Shown here: piece after piece, positions 45,300-56,524 of the stretch
How the letters are laid out: every line of letters begins with the position of its first letter
Numbering within the stretch: position 1 is the first letter of the stretch
Made by a program: the position numbers and the translations under genes
Notes under the pieces: generated by a model
Told to the model about the DNA's origin: nothing
The model's database searches: none
The model's input: only the letters and a program-made list of their open reading frames with translations
From: Cryptomeria japonica
Lineage: Eukaryota > Streptophyta > Pinopsida > Cupressales > Cupressaceae
Assembly: GCF_030272615.1 (NCBI RefSeq)
Contig: NC_081415.1
Location: forward strand, 597,061,335 to 597,125,334
Length of the DNA stretch: 64,000 nt
Reading direction: 5' to 3'

Positions 45300-48225
45300 T
45301 TTTAAAATTTTGGTCATTTATAACCTTATATATTGGTGGGTAACCACCCCACGAGTCATCCCAAAATAATTCTTGGTCACTTTTCCCTATATTCCAAGAT
45401 AGATCATGGGTGAGAACATCCATACAGCTGACTAGGAAGTTCCAGATTCTTGAACCTTTAGGCGGGTTTAGGATTCTAAAAATGCTAGTGGGATCCTTAG
45501 AGTCTAGATATTTGCTTGACATGACTTTCATCCATCTCCTATCGGGTTATTGATACATTTTCCACACTAATTTGGCCCCTAGAGCCTTATTTTGGAATGC
45601 CTAGTTTCTAAGCCCCAATCCCCCTCTCTCTTTAGGTCGCAAAAGCTTCTCCCAAACTATTAGTGCGAATTTATTCTTATCTACCAGCCCTTGCCAAAAA
45701 AAGTTTCTGAGTTTTTGATCAAGTTTCTTCTTGACTCCCAGTGGCAATGGAAAATAGGTCATCTGATATTGGGGAAGGGAAGATAGTACTGATTGTAACA
45801 TGATTACTCTACCTGCTGCTAAAAACCACTTGCCCTTCCAATTTTGGAGTTTTTGATCAAGCTTGGATAAAATATGTCCCCATAGATTGGAGGATCTTTA
45901 TCCACTAGGAGGCCTAAATACTTGCAAGGTAAAGATCCTATTTGAAAACCTAACATATTGGCAATAGTTTTTCCTACCTTAGCATTTATGTTAAAGAAGA
46001 GTGGGTTTGACTTCTCCTTATTGACTACTTACCTAGATGCTCTAGAGAACCAATCTAGGATGAGCTTCAAATTTCTAGCTTCTATCAAACTGATTTCCCC
46101 AAACAGTAAGGTATCATCAGCGAATTGTTGATGGGTAATAGGAGGGAGACTAGGGTAATAGGAGGGAGACAACTAGTGACTTGTATCCCTGAAATGTTAC
46201 CCAATTCCTGAGCTTTTTGAATGGTCCTTCCTAAGGCTTCTGCCATGATGATGAAAAGAAAGGGAGATAAACGGTCTCCTTACCGCAGACCCCACAAAAT
46301 TTCAAAGAAGCCTTTAGTCATTCAATTGACTAAAAATGAGACCTTGGAACTTGAAATACATTCAAAGATTAAATTAATCCAGACTCTATTAAAACCAAAA
46401 GCTTCTAAGAATTTACAAAGGAATCTCCAATTTATCATGTTGTATGCTTTCCTTATGTCTAATTTCTTGAGCATACAAGCTTGATGATTGTGCTGGGCAG
46501 AGTGTATAGCTTCTTGTGCTATGATGACTCCATCAAAAATGGATCTTCCTGGAATGAAACTATATTTCTCCTATGATATAATAATACTTAGGAGAAAAGG
46601 CTTAAGTTTGTTGGCTAGTGCTTTTGAAAAGATCATATAGATAGTGTTGCAGAGTGACATGGGCCTAAGGTCATTCATATGGTCCACATTCTCCTTTTTG
46701 GGAATATGAACTAAAAAAGTGTGATTAATTTCTGTAAGGAATCTACCAGAGCATCTTGCCCATTCTAAATATTCTACCAACTCATCACCTATGAAGTGCC
46801 AAGGAGCCTAAAATAAGCATGCAGGTAATCAGTCAGGACCAAGGGCCTTATCCAAATGGAGTTGAAATAAGGCCTCTTCTATCTCCCACTTGGAGAATTT
46901 CCGATTTAAAAGATGATTTTGACTATCATCAATAATTTTGGAGATGTTGTTAAGTAGGTTGGTTTGTGTTGTCAGGTCAAAGAGAATTTCTTTACTTAGT
47001 ATATTTTAAAAGAAAGAAACCACTTTTATAGCTATATCCTCAGGGTCATTTAGGATGACCTCGAGCTTGCCCCTAATGTGGGTTATTTTGTTAATCCTAT
47101 TTTTAGATTTTGCAATAGCATGAAAGAATTTTGTATTTTGGTCTCCTTCAGAAATCCAAGTAGCTCTGGACTTCTGCCTCCAAAAGATTTCCTCCTTTGT
47201 CAGAATATCTTCATGTTTATGGAGTAACTCTTTTTCTAATAAGAAACTATTTTGATTCATTCCTTCCTTAATGACTTTATCATTCAGATGGGTCAAGGCA
47301 GTTTCCATGTCCTTCTTAGAGACAAAAATATCGCCAAACCAATCCTTGTTCCATTGAAGAAGTTTTATCTTAATATATTTAATTTTGGTAACAAAATAGT
47401 AAAGCTTTGACCCCAAACATCCACCTCTTTCCACCATTTTTCTACATTCTCCAAAAAGGACTCACTTTTCATCCACATCTTCTCAAATTTGAAAGGGCAT
47501 CTCTTAGGTTTTAAATCTTCCTCAATGGTTAGTTGGACCAGAAAGTGATATGAGCCTGAGATGGGAAGGATGGAGGCCTTGAAAAGATAATTTAATTCCA
47601 AGATATTACCTCTGAAGAGAAACCTATCTAATCTTTCTACAATATTGTTGAAGCTCTGCCTTCTATTATTCCAGGTAAAGGTGTCATTATCAATTTTGAT
47701 GTCTATCATATTATGAAAATTGATCCAATTCCTAAAATCTATCAGAGCTTCGGGTTCTCTTCTCAATCCCCTTGATTTTTTTGAGAGTTCAACAATGGTA
47801 TTGAAATCCCTCCCTAGAAAGAAATTCCACTCTGGGTGGGATCTTAACAGTTGACCAACTTCATGCCACACTATTAGATTCTCATGTGTGGGTATGGGGC
47901 CATAAATATTGAAGAGGATAACGTTTATGTTACAACTAAGATGTTTGACAGAGAAATACATCCAAAACTTATTGCTAGGGATCTGTTTTATTGTAACCCT
48001 TCTAGGATCCCATATTATACCCAAACCCTCAAAGGCTCCTACTGCAGGTATTGCTTCTTGCACTAGGTAGCCTAATTTCCTTTGGAAATATCTAATCTCA
48101 GATTGATTAAGCTTGGTAACCTGGACTAAGATTAAATATTCTTTTGAGGTGAGGATCTAACACTTTAGAATTCGTTGCTTGTTAGGGGCATTTAGGCCTC
48201 TAACATTCCATGTTATGATCTTCAT
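45300..48225 (-). pseudogene. LINE ORF2: endonuclease and reverse transcriptase
   Basis: Starts KIITWNVRGLNAPNKQRIL, the apurinic-type endonuclease N-terminus. The usual catalytic Glu (QETK) is Val (VQVTK), and the distal SDH is SYH. The endonuclease continues with LGIIWDPRRV, FFLGRDFNTI and TFTWNNRRQSFNNIVERLDR. RT begins FLVHIPKKENVDHMNDLRPM with SLCNTIYMIFSKALANKLK (46780-46571); QFADDTLLFGE is near 46110. The end reads SVLSSLPQYQMTYFPLPLGV and ERGGLGLRN (45801-45601), then DQELFWDDSWGG. A stop in the endonuclease (about 48170), a 20-bp duplication near the catalytic block and other frameshifts inactivate it. Confidence 0.85.
46137..46175. repeat. Short tandem duplication beside the LINE RT active site
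   Basis: GGGTAATAGGAGGGAGACTA is immediately followed by GGGTAATAGGAGGGAGACAA. The duplicated unit is 20 bp, so it shifts frame just before the FADD block. Confidence 0.75.
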
Positions 48226-48335
48226 GGCTAGGTGGGAAGGTACTTCTCCTTCCCTGCATGCAGAATCGAGGTTATTTTAGCCTGCCCAACAACTTCTCCA
48301 TCCATGTTTCTAGGTTTGGCTATAGATTTCCTACC

Positions 48336-49740
48336 TCACTTTTTCAAGAATGAACCACAATCTGGTTTAGCCTTACCTCCTAAATAGACACCTAACCCTA
48401 GCTTACTAGAACCTAAGTCTCCACCCCCATCCTCAAGAGGTTGATTCCCTACCAAAAATGCCTCACCCTCTTCCAAAGTCATAAATTGATCAAAAAGGAA
48501 CTCAGCCCCAGAGTCAGGGTCTCCAAACTCATCCAAAGATGGGCAATTAACTATTTTCTATTCTAGATCTATATGCTATTCCAATAAGCCCAACTGCTCC
48601 TGCACACCCACTTTAAACTCCTTTGCTCCTATTAACAAATTTTACAATTATGCTCTAATGTCAAAGACCACTAGCTTCTTATCCCCATTCTTAGAGGAGT
48701 TAATACTTTTGCTTGTGCTGCAAACCCCGACAACACTATTTACATGTCCCAAATCCTTACCTATTAAGGAAGGTGACTTAGCTGGCATTGGAGAGGGGAT
48801 GCCATTTCGGTACACAAAGGAAGCTTTATTAGTCTGGGGGCATCTTGGACTCCTACTCTTTGATTGGGACTTGCTCTGATTCTCAAATACCCTATCTACC
48901 TTTGAGGGAACCCTAGAAGATGATTGATAATCTACAAAATTCAAGTTTGATTTTCCCCTATTGTCTAAATTTGAGGCAGGAGCATTGTTGTTAGAGACCT
49001 GTTCACAATCCTGGGGGTTGCATAGGAAGATATTTGAGGTGTTGATTTCACCGTCATAAAATGAAGGAGTTAAACACCAACTTCCCTTCTCATTTATTAA
49101 CTCGATTGGGCACAAAAGTGGATTTTCAGTCTCAAATTGTATAAGGGGATTTATATCTTTTGTCAAATCCTTATACAGGCCTTCTACTCCTAAAAAGACT
49201 CCTAATTGTGAGCCTAAAAATTCCATAATTTTAGGGCAATGTAATTATATCGGCAAAGGACCTATGTTTACCCATTTAACAACTTTCTTGGGTTGAAAGG
49301 TTTTAGGATTAAAATTTGGCATCCAATCAAAACATTGAAATACATATCCTTCTATCAATTTTACTTCACACTCTGAAATTTGTTTTTTAATATTGTAATT
49401 GGTGCAGGTGATGAAGCAAAAATTTGAACCTAGGTTGGTAATACTTACCTAATAAGAGAATTCCTCTTTCCACCATTCTTTCATATCATCGAATATCCAA
49501 TCTTTCCCATTCCAAAAGGTGATGATGCCCTTGCTGTAATAATAATCACAGTAGTCAAGCAAAGGATCTAAAGGTAGCTTAATGCTCTTCTTATTCTAAT
49601 TCTTTTCATGAATTACATCTTGGCAAGAAGTGCTTGCCACTGGACATGATATAAATTTATGTATTTTAGATGGTTGAGAAGGAGGAGAATTCTTGTGTGG
49701 GTTGGAGAGAACCCTAGGGCTACCGTTTCTTCCCTGCAAT
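48336..49740 (-). pseudogene. LINE ORF1 (nucleic-acid-binding protein)
   Basis: Reads GSPRVLSNPHKNSPPSQPSK, later ECEVKLIEGYVFQCFDWMPN and VVKWVNIGPLPI, then MEFLGSQLGVFLGVEGLYKD (49226). This resembles the folded domain common in plant LINE ORF1 proteins. A Ser-rich tail and an acidic end (48536-48336) follow. No clear zinc knuckle remains. Stops at about 49604, 49452, 49228 and 48648 break it. Family call is moderate. Confidence 0.65.
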
Positions 49741-49939
49741 AATCTATGCACCTACCAATGAGGTTTTGACCAATGTGGAGGAAAACTAGAATGTTTTGAT
49801 CTTAGTCACCTATCATTCAAAAAAAATTTGTAATTACGGACATTCCTCATAGAATTGTCGGCAATGCCAAATGTGTTGGGGAGAGATGGTGGGAAACTTG
49901 CATATTTAGTGACACTTAAAAGAGGTCTGCCCTTGTTTG

Positions 49940-51173
49940 TGTTAGAATAAATAGTGGACAACTGAGAGGGGGGAGGGGGTGAATCAGTTGTCAATATATT
50001 ATATTATTCAAACCACTTTATAACCTTTAACCAGAGCACATAAACATTGAACATTGGAATAGCAAAAACAAATATCGGTAAGCAATAAAACTTAAGAATG
50101 AAACAGAGAATTAACACAATTCAACCATACCACATAACACCATTATTTGTACGTGGAAAACCTGGTAAAGGGAAAAACCATGGTGGGAAGCCTACCCATA
50201 GTCAGATAATACTTCTACAGAAAGTATGTGATACAATAAGGGGCCTGCACCTGCAGGAAGGCACACTGCCTAGAGCGTAGTTCTCATTACAAAGGAGTCT
50301 CACTGACTACAGAGAGGTTATAACCACCTCAATATAATTGGACAACAATCTAGAAGAATGAACTGCCAGTGATAGCATCTACCATACCTGATTACAGTCT
50401 CGGTTAAGCTTAATACCGGAGTCCTTTGACCTCTTACATAAACCCAATTCGATCACCTATGATCAACCAAATCTCCTTCGCATATGATTTTTCATTCCAC
50501 AACCACGAACATGATCTACAATGAGATCTTACATCAATTTATACAAACCCTAAGGCCTAAACCAATTAGGTTGGCCACCTAAAAGATATTACAATAAGAT
50601 CATTACATACATCCATATTACAATGATATGCCATGTTGGCTTTAGACCAAAACAACATTAACCAATCCATAAATCATCCTGGTAATGTGTAGAGAACATG
50701 TTACATGATATTGGTCCATAACCTAGATAGGTACCGGACCTAATTTGTGTCCACCATGCCAAAGCAATGTCTCCAATCAGTCGAGGCATGATCAAGGATC
50801 ACCTTCTGCATCCTGAATTCCATCTAGAAGTAGCACCAATACCACTTATGCATCGTGTCAAAGATTCTCAATAAAAGCTCTATAGGTAAAACCTTAAAAC
50901 CTTACCGATATAGGCTTACTAGAGTGTATGATAGCATCCGATCATCAAGTCAATACCAACTGACCAAAAATTACTCTAGAAACATCAAACCAAACATATT
51001 CATTGATCCAAACATGTCAATAGTATCCAACTGATAATCCCTTCTACCAGTAACACTAGTTCTTCTACTAGTAACCAAAATCTATCTATCGGTAACCAAT
51101 CATAATAGCTAGTGTTGACATCAATGAAAAAACATCAATGCAACACATAATCAATTCCTCCATATTGCCAACA
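49940..51173 (-). repeat. Copia D-family LTR, duplicated copy
   Basis: 1234 bp. On the minus strand it starts TGTTGGCAATATGG and ends TTATTCTAACA. It is the unit-1 copy of the LTR at 52302-53535, created by segmental duplication, not by transposition. Purine tract on the right (minus strand AAAGGGGGATTT). Confidence 0.88.
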
Positions 51174-51581
51174 AAATCCCCCTTTGGCCTTGATGGCAAC
51201 ACTAGATGTGAAAAAGAAAACATCTAAGTGCAAAGAAATGCCAAACATTTCTCATAGAAGATATAACAATGAAAAACTAAAAAAATCCTAGCAACTTCCC
51301 TTGAGGAGTGCATTCCAGTCTGAAATTGATCTTAATCTCTCTCCCATATGATATATTATGACATTATTTTTCACATATAACTCTCCCCCTTTGACATCAA
51401 TGCCAGAGATATGACATAGATATCAAAATCCTGTGAATCTCAAAGCTGACTACTCCCCCTGAGTAGTAGCACCACTACATCAATATGGAGAAAAGGATAA
51501 AGCTAATGATACATATTGAAATGATGCTCTGATCCATCATTTAAGTTTCTATCGGAGGGGTGAATACCCCTAACCTGTCTC

Positions 51582-52078
51582 TCAAATATTCAATGATGCC
51601 TTAGACAACAATTTAGTGAATATATCTGCAATCTGCTCTTTAGTATTCACATAAACCAATTTGACTTCCGTTTCTTCCACCTTTTCCTTCAGAAAGTTAT
51701 ATTTTATTGAAATGTTCTTAGTCTTAGAGTGAAATATCTTATTCTTAGATATGTCAATAGCCGTAGAGTTATCACAATAGATAACTACCGGTTCACTGCA
51801 ATTTACCTTGATATCCTTCAGCTTTTGCTTCCTCCACAAGACTTGAGTGCAATTAGTTGTTGCTACAAAATGTTTAGCTTCTCAAGTAGATAAAGAAATG
51901 CATGACTATTTTTTGCTCATCCATGAAACCAATTTCTTTCCAAGAAAGAAAGCTCCACCAGAAGTGCCCTTCCTATCATCAATATCTCCTACCCAATCTG
52001 AACCTGTATATGCACATAAAGTGAAGTTATCATCTCTAGAATACCATATGCCATATTTTGTTGTTGCTAGCAAATACC
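51582..52078 (-). pseudogene. Copia D RNase H end, duplicated copy
   Basis: Reads LKDIKVNCSEPVVIYCDNST and VNTKEQIADIFTKLLSKASL; the part above 51839 gives DRKGTSGGAFFLGKKLVSW-type text. It is cut at 52078 by the duplication junction, so it has no upstream pol. Confidence 0.85.
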
Positions 52079-52301
52079 AGGGCTACTGTGTCTCCCTACA
52101 ATAATCTATGCACCTACCAATGAGGTTTTGACCAATGTGGAGGAAAACTAGAATGTTTTGATCTTAGTCACCTATAATTCAAATTTTTTTTGTAATTACG
52201 GACATTCCTCACAGAGTTGTCGGCGATGCCAGATGTGTTGGGGAGAGATGGTGGGAAACTTGCATATTTATTGACACTTAGAAGAGGTCCGCCCTTGTTT
52301 G

Positions 52302-53535
52302 TGTTAGAATAACTAGTGGACAACTGAGAGGGGGGAGGGGGTGAATCAGTTGTCAATAGATTATATTATTCAAACCACTTTATAACCTTTAACCGGAGCA
52401 ATTAAACATTGAACATTGGAATAGCAGAAACAAATATTGGTAAGCAATAAAACTTAAGAATGAAATAGAGAATTAACACAATGCAACCATACCACATAAC
52501 ACCATTATTTGTACATGGAAAACCTAGTAAAGGGAAAAACCATGGTGGGAAGCCTACCCATAGTCAGATAATACTTCTACAGAAAGTATGTGATACAATA
52601 AGGGGCCTGCACCTGCAGGAAGGCACACTGCCTAGAGCGTAGTTCTCATTACAAAGGAGTCTCAATAACTACAAAGAGGTTATAACCACCTCAATATAAT
52701 TGGACAACAATCTAGAAGAATGAATTGCCAGTGATAGCATCTACCATACCTGATTACAATCTCGGTTAAGCTTAATACTGGAGTCCTTTGACCTCTTACA
52801 TAAACCCAATTCAATCACCTATGATCGACCAAATCTCCTTCGCATGTGATTTTTCATTCCATGACCATGAACATGATCTACAATGAGATCTTACATCAAT
52901 TTATACAAACCCTAAGGCCTAAACCAATTAGGTTGGCCACCTAAAAGATATTACAATAAGATCATTACATAAATCCATATTACAATGATATGCCATGTTG
53001 GCTTTAGACCAAAACAACATTAACCAATCCATAAATCATCCTGTTAACATGTAGAGAACATGTTACATGATATTGGTCCATAACCTAGATAGGTACTAGA
53101 CCTAATTTGTGTCCACCATGCCAAAGCGATGTCTCCAATCAGTCGAGGCACGATCAAGGATCACCTTTTGCATCCTGAATTCCATCTAGAAGCAGCACCA
53201 ATACCACTTATGCATCTTGTCAAAGATTCTCAATAAAAGCTCTATAGGTAAAACCTTAAAACCTTACCGATATAGGCTTACTAGAGTGTATGATAGCATC
53301 TGATCATCAAGTCAATACCAACTGACCAAAAATTGCTCTAGAAACATCAAACCAAACATATTCATTGATCCAAACATGTCGATAGTATCCAACTCATAAT
53401 CCCTTCTACTGGTAACACTAGTTCTTCTACTAGTAACCAAAATCTGTCTGTCGGTAACCAATCATAACAGCTAGTGTTGACATCAATTAAAAAACATCAA
53501 TGCAACACATAATCAATTTCTCCGTATTGCCAACA
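52302..53535 (-). repeat. Copia D 3' LTR
   Basis: 1234 bp. On the minus strand it starts TGTTGGCAATACGG after the purine tract AAAGGGGGAGTT and ends TTATTCTAACA. It is related to, but clearly distinct from, the copia LTR at 35984. Confidence 0.9.
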
Positions 53536-53943
53536 AACTCCCCCTTTGGCATTGATGGCAACACTAGATGTGAAAAAGAAAACATCTAAGTGCAAAGAAA
53601 TACCAAACATTTCTCATAGAAGATATAATAATGAAAAAATAAAAAAATCCCAGCAACTTCCCTTGAGGAGTGCATTCCAATCTGAAATTGATCTTAATCT
53701 CTCTCCCATATGATATATTATGACATTATTTTTCACATATAACTCTCCCCCTTTGACATCAATGCCAGAGATATGACATAGATATCAAAATCCTGTGAAT
53801 CTCAAAGCTGACTACTCCCCCTGAGTAGTAGCACCACTACATCAATACGGAGAAAAGGATAAAGCTAATGATACATACCGAATTGATGCTCTGCTCCATC
53901 ATTTAAGATTCTATCGGAGGGGTGAATACCCCTAACCTGTCTC

Positions 53944-54661
53944 TCAAATAGTCAATGATGCCTTAGACAACAATTTAGTGAATATATCTGCAATCTGCTC
54001 TTTAGTATTCACATAAACCAATTTGACTTCCTTTTCTTCCACCTTTTCCTTCAGAAAGTTATATTTTATTGAAATGTGCTTAGTCTTAGAGTGAAATATC
54101 TGATTCTTAGATATGTCAATAGCCATAGAGTTATCACAATAGATAACTATCGGTTCACTGCAATTTACCTTGATATCCTTCAACATTTGCTTCCTCCACA
54201 AGACTTGAGTGCAATTAGTTGTTGCTACAAAATATTTAGCTTCTCAAGTAGATAAAGAAATGCATGACTTTTTTTTGCTCATCCATGAAACCAATTTCTT
54301 TCCAAGAAAGAAAGCTCCACCAGAAGTGCCCTTCCTGTCATCAGTATCTCCTACCCAATCTGAACCTCTATATGCACATAAAGTGAAGTTATCATCTCTA
54401 GAATACCATATGTCATATTTTATTGTTGCTTGCAAATACAGGAATATCCTCTTTACTACACATTCATGATTTTCTTTAGGATTACTTTGATATCTTGAAA
54501 CAATACTTACTGCATTTATAATATCCGATCTAGTCTGAGTTAGATATAACAAGCCACCAATTATAAACTTATACCTTGTCGAATTTATTGGTGGAGATAT
54601 GTCTTTGATATAAAATTTCTCACTTGTCACCATAGGAGTACTTACCGGTTTGGAATTATCC
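53944..54661 (-). pseudogene. Copia D RNase H
   Basis: NSKPVSTPMVTSEKFYIKDI, FIIGGLLYLTQTRSDIINAV, SDWVGDTDDRKGTSGGAFFL and MSKKKSCISLST. A stop at about 54242 precedes MLKDIKVNCSEPIVIYCDNS and VNTKEQIADIFTKLLSKASL. Split from its RT by element C. Confidence 0.87.
54657..54661. repeat. Target site duplication of element C, left
   Basis: TATCC before the LTR start TGTAGC; repeated exactly at 62398-62402. Confidence 0.93.
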
Positions 54662-56362
54662 TGTAGCGTCGTAAATTGTATGCACTTGCTAGGGTGGTAC
54701 AATTTCACACCTAATTTAGCACCCGCCTTGGTGCATTTTGCATTTTGCATTGCATTTCCCCTTTAGCACTTAATTAATAAAATTAATTAGGTCTAAGGTC
54801 CTATTTTATCATCTCCCATATCATAAAGTTGGGCCCTTTCATTAAAGTGTGCCCCTTTCATTTTATTCTTCCAATACATCATTTAATCAAAAACCCTAAT
54901 TAGGTCCTATTTTGAACTTGGGGGCTTGATTTCGGGGTTCAAAACATCTCGAAATCACCTGTAACTTCGGGATTCTCTCTAAAATCATCATATCTGACGG
55001 CCCTGAAAATTTGGTGAAAAGTTGTCGGGACCATGGCGCCCGTGCAACATGGTCCCGGACATTTTTCTCAAAATTTTGGGAGCACGATCCAATCATAAAA
55101 TAAAGCTTAACCCCAAGAAATTGCCGGGATATTCAATCTCTAGGTCGGCCAAAAGTCAAAATTAAGACCTAGGGTTTCATACATAAGAGCTCTCTTTCTT
55201 CATTTGAAAGGATCCGATTTTTGGCTTTCAAGGACCTTCTATGCAGCGAAAGAGCAAATCTTTGAAGACTTCAACAAAATTCAATATTCCTCTATCAAGC
55301 ACTTATCAAATTCATTCATCCACTTAGGGCTTGGAAGACATTGAAGAACAATAGGAAATTACCGACTGAAGATTGGCTTGTACTCCTCCCTTGAGGGTTG
55401 GGTATGATTTCATGTTGTTTTCATGTCTTTGCATAAGCTTCAATATATCCTTTATTCATGCTTTAGATCACTTTGCATCTTGATTTAGAGCATTTACATT
55501 ATCATTTACAAGCAATTAGGGTTTACTTTCTAGGTTGCTCTAGTTTGCTTTCTTGCATTTAAGGACCTTGCACACACACTAGGTCTGCACACACAATACA
55601 TTTTACAATACAACTTGGCTATTCGTGGAGGTGGAAATCACCGAAGCGGGGGTTTGACTAAGGCAAAACCCTATATAGCCACCCAAACACCTTTTCAGAT
55701 ATAAGTGCAGGTTTCGGGACTCGGACGACGCCGCAGGTTGCAGATCCGGGAGAAGCAGACTAAGACCGACCTTCCCACCAAATTTCAGAGAAAAAGACCA
55801 GGACAGGGGCGTGGGGCGCCCTGGTCTTGCCAGGACAGGGGCGCTAGGCACCCTGGTCCCTTCTGGGCGCCCTGGTCCCTACTGGGCGCCCTGGTCCCTG
55901 GGATAGGGGCGCTAGGCGCCCTGGTCCGACAGCATTTTCAGCATTTTTGACAGCTTTTTCCAAAGTGCAAAAACAGCAGTTTCCGGAGCAGTTTTAGGGG
56001 CAGAATCAGGACAGTGGCGCCCGCGCCCCTGTCCCGAACATTTTCAGTCAGATTTTAACTCCGGGTACGCACCTGCATTCTTATTTCATCCTTGTATTTA
56101 CAACTTTCCATTGTTTAAGTTCAATTCTGCAATCTTGTTATTAGTTCATACTTGCACTTTGGGGTTAGGGATTGAACTTGCATCATTTGATCTTCCAATT
56201 TCAACAAAGGAATAGAAATCCTAATAGATATCCCGTGGCTCTCTCTTTCACAAAAAGAAGTAGCCAATTGTGCGATATCTCTAGGCTCTTTCGTATTCCG
56301 TAATGTGTGTCAAAAGGTAGGATTAGGGCATGTTAACCTAGTCTCGCTTTTTCCCCTACACA
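54662..56362 (+). repeat. Element C 5' LTR
   Basis: TGTAGCGTCG to CCCCTACACA. Contains the perfect U3 inverted repeat at 55026-55056, TACATAAGAGCTCTC in place of the TATA box, and expanded GGGCGCCCTGGTCC leader repeats at 55800-55925. Confidence 0.93.
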
Positions 56363-56383
56363 TTTTGGTGAACCCGACGTGAA
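56363..56383 (+). promoter_or_regulatory. Putative primer binding site of element C
   Basis: TTTTGGTGAACCCGACGTGA, identical to the site in B. Confidence 0.65.
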
Positions 56384-56524
56384 TCTATCATTGCTTCCTC
56401 TTGCATTGCATTTGTTAGATCTAGATCTAGATTTAGTGTGTTTTCATTTCATTTTCATTAAAAAAATTAAAAAAAAAAAGTGTGTTTCTTTGCATTGTGT
56501 GTTTAAATTTTATGCAATTTCAAA

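Larger units (their letters stand above)
45235..49760 (-). mobile_element. LINE retrotransposon (minus strand)
   Basis: An L1-type plant LINE with ORF1 (49740-48336) and ORF2 (48225 to about 45300: endonuclease, RT, C-terminal zinc-type region). The 3' end is cut near 45235 by gypsy sequence and no poly(A) tail is seen. The 5' side is cut or abutted by the copia LTR at 49940. Confidence 0.85.
49716..54440. repeat. Tandem segmental duplication, period 2362 bp
   Basis: Units 49716-52078 and 52079-54440 each hold a piece of LINE-side flank, a full 1234-bp copia LTR and the copia RNase H end. Offsets are exactly 2362 for LTR start, LTR end and RNase H stop. At the junction copia sequence GCAAATACCAG runs straight into GGCTACTGTG from the flank, sharing only AGGGCTA. 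Confidence 0.9.

Noticed and set aside
46221-46484. Basic 87-codon plus-strand frame
   Set aside because: Lies opposite the LINE RT coding strand; no domain of its own.
49940-53535. Two copia LTRs 1.1 kb apart as a small complete element
   Set aside because: Both LTRs are 3' LTRs with their own purine tract and RNase H end; exact 2362-bp offset of flank, LTR and coding end shows tandem duplication.
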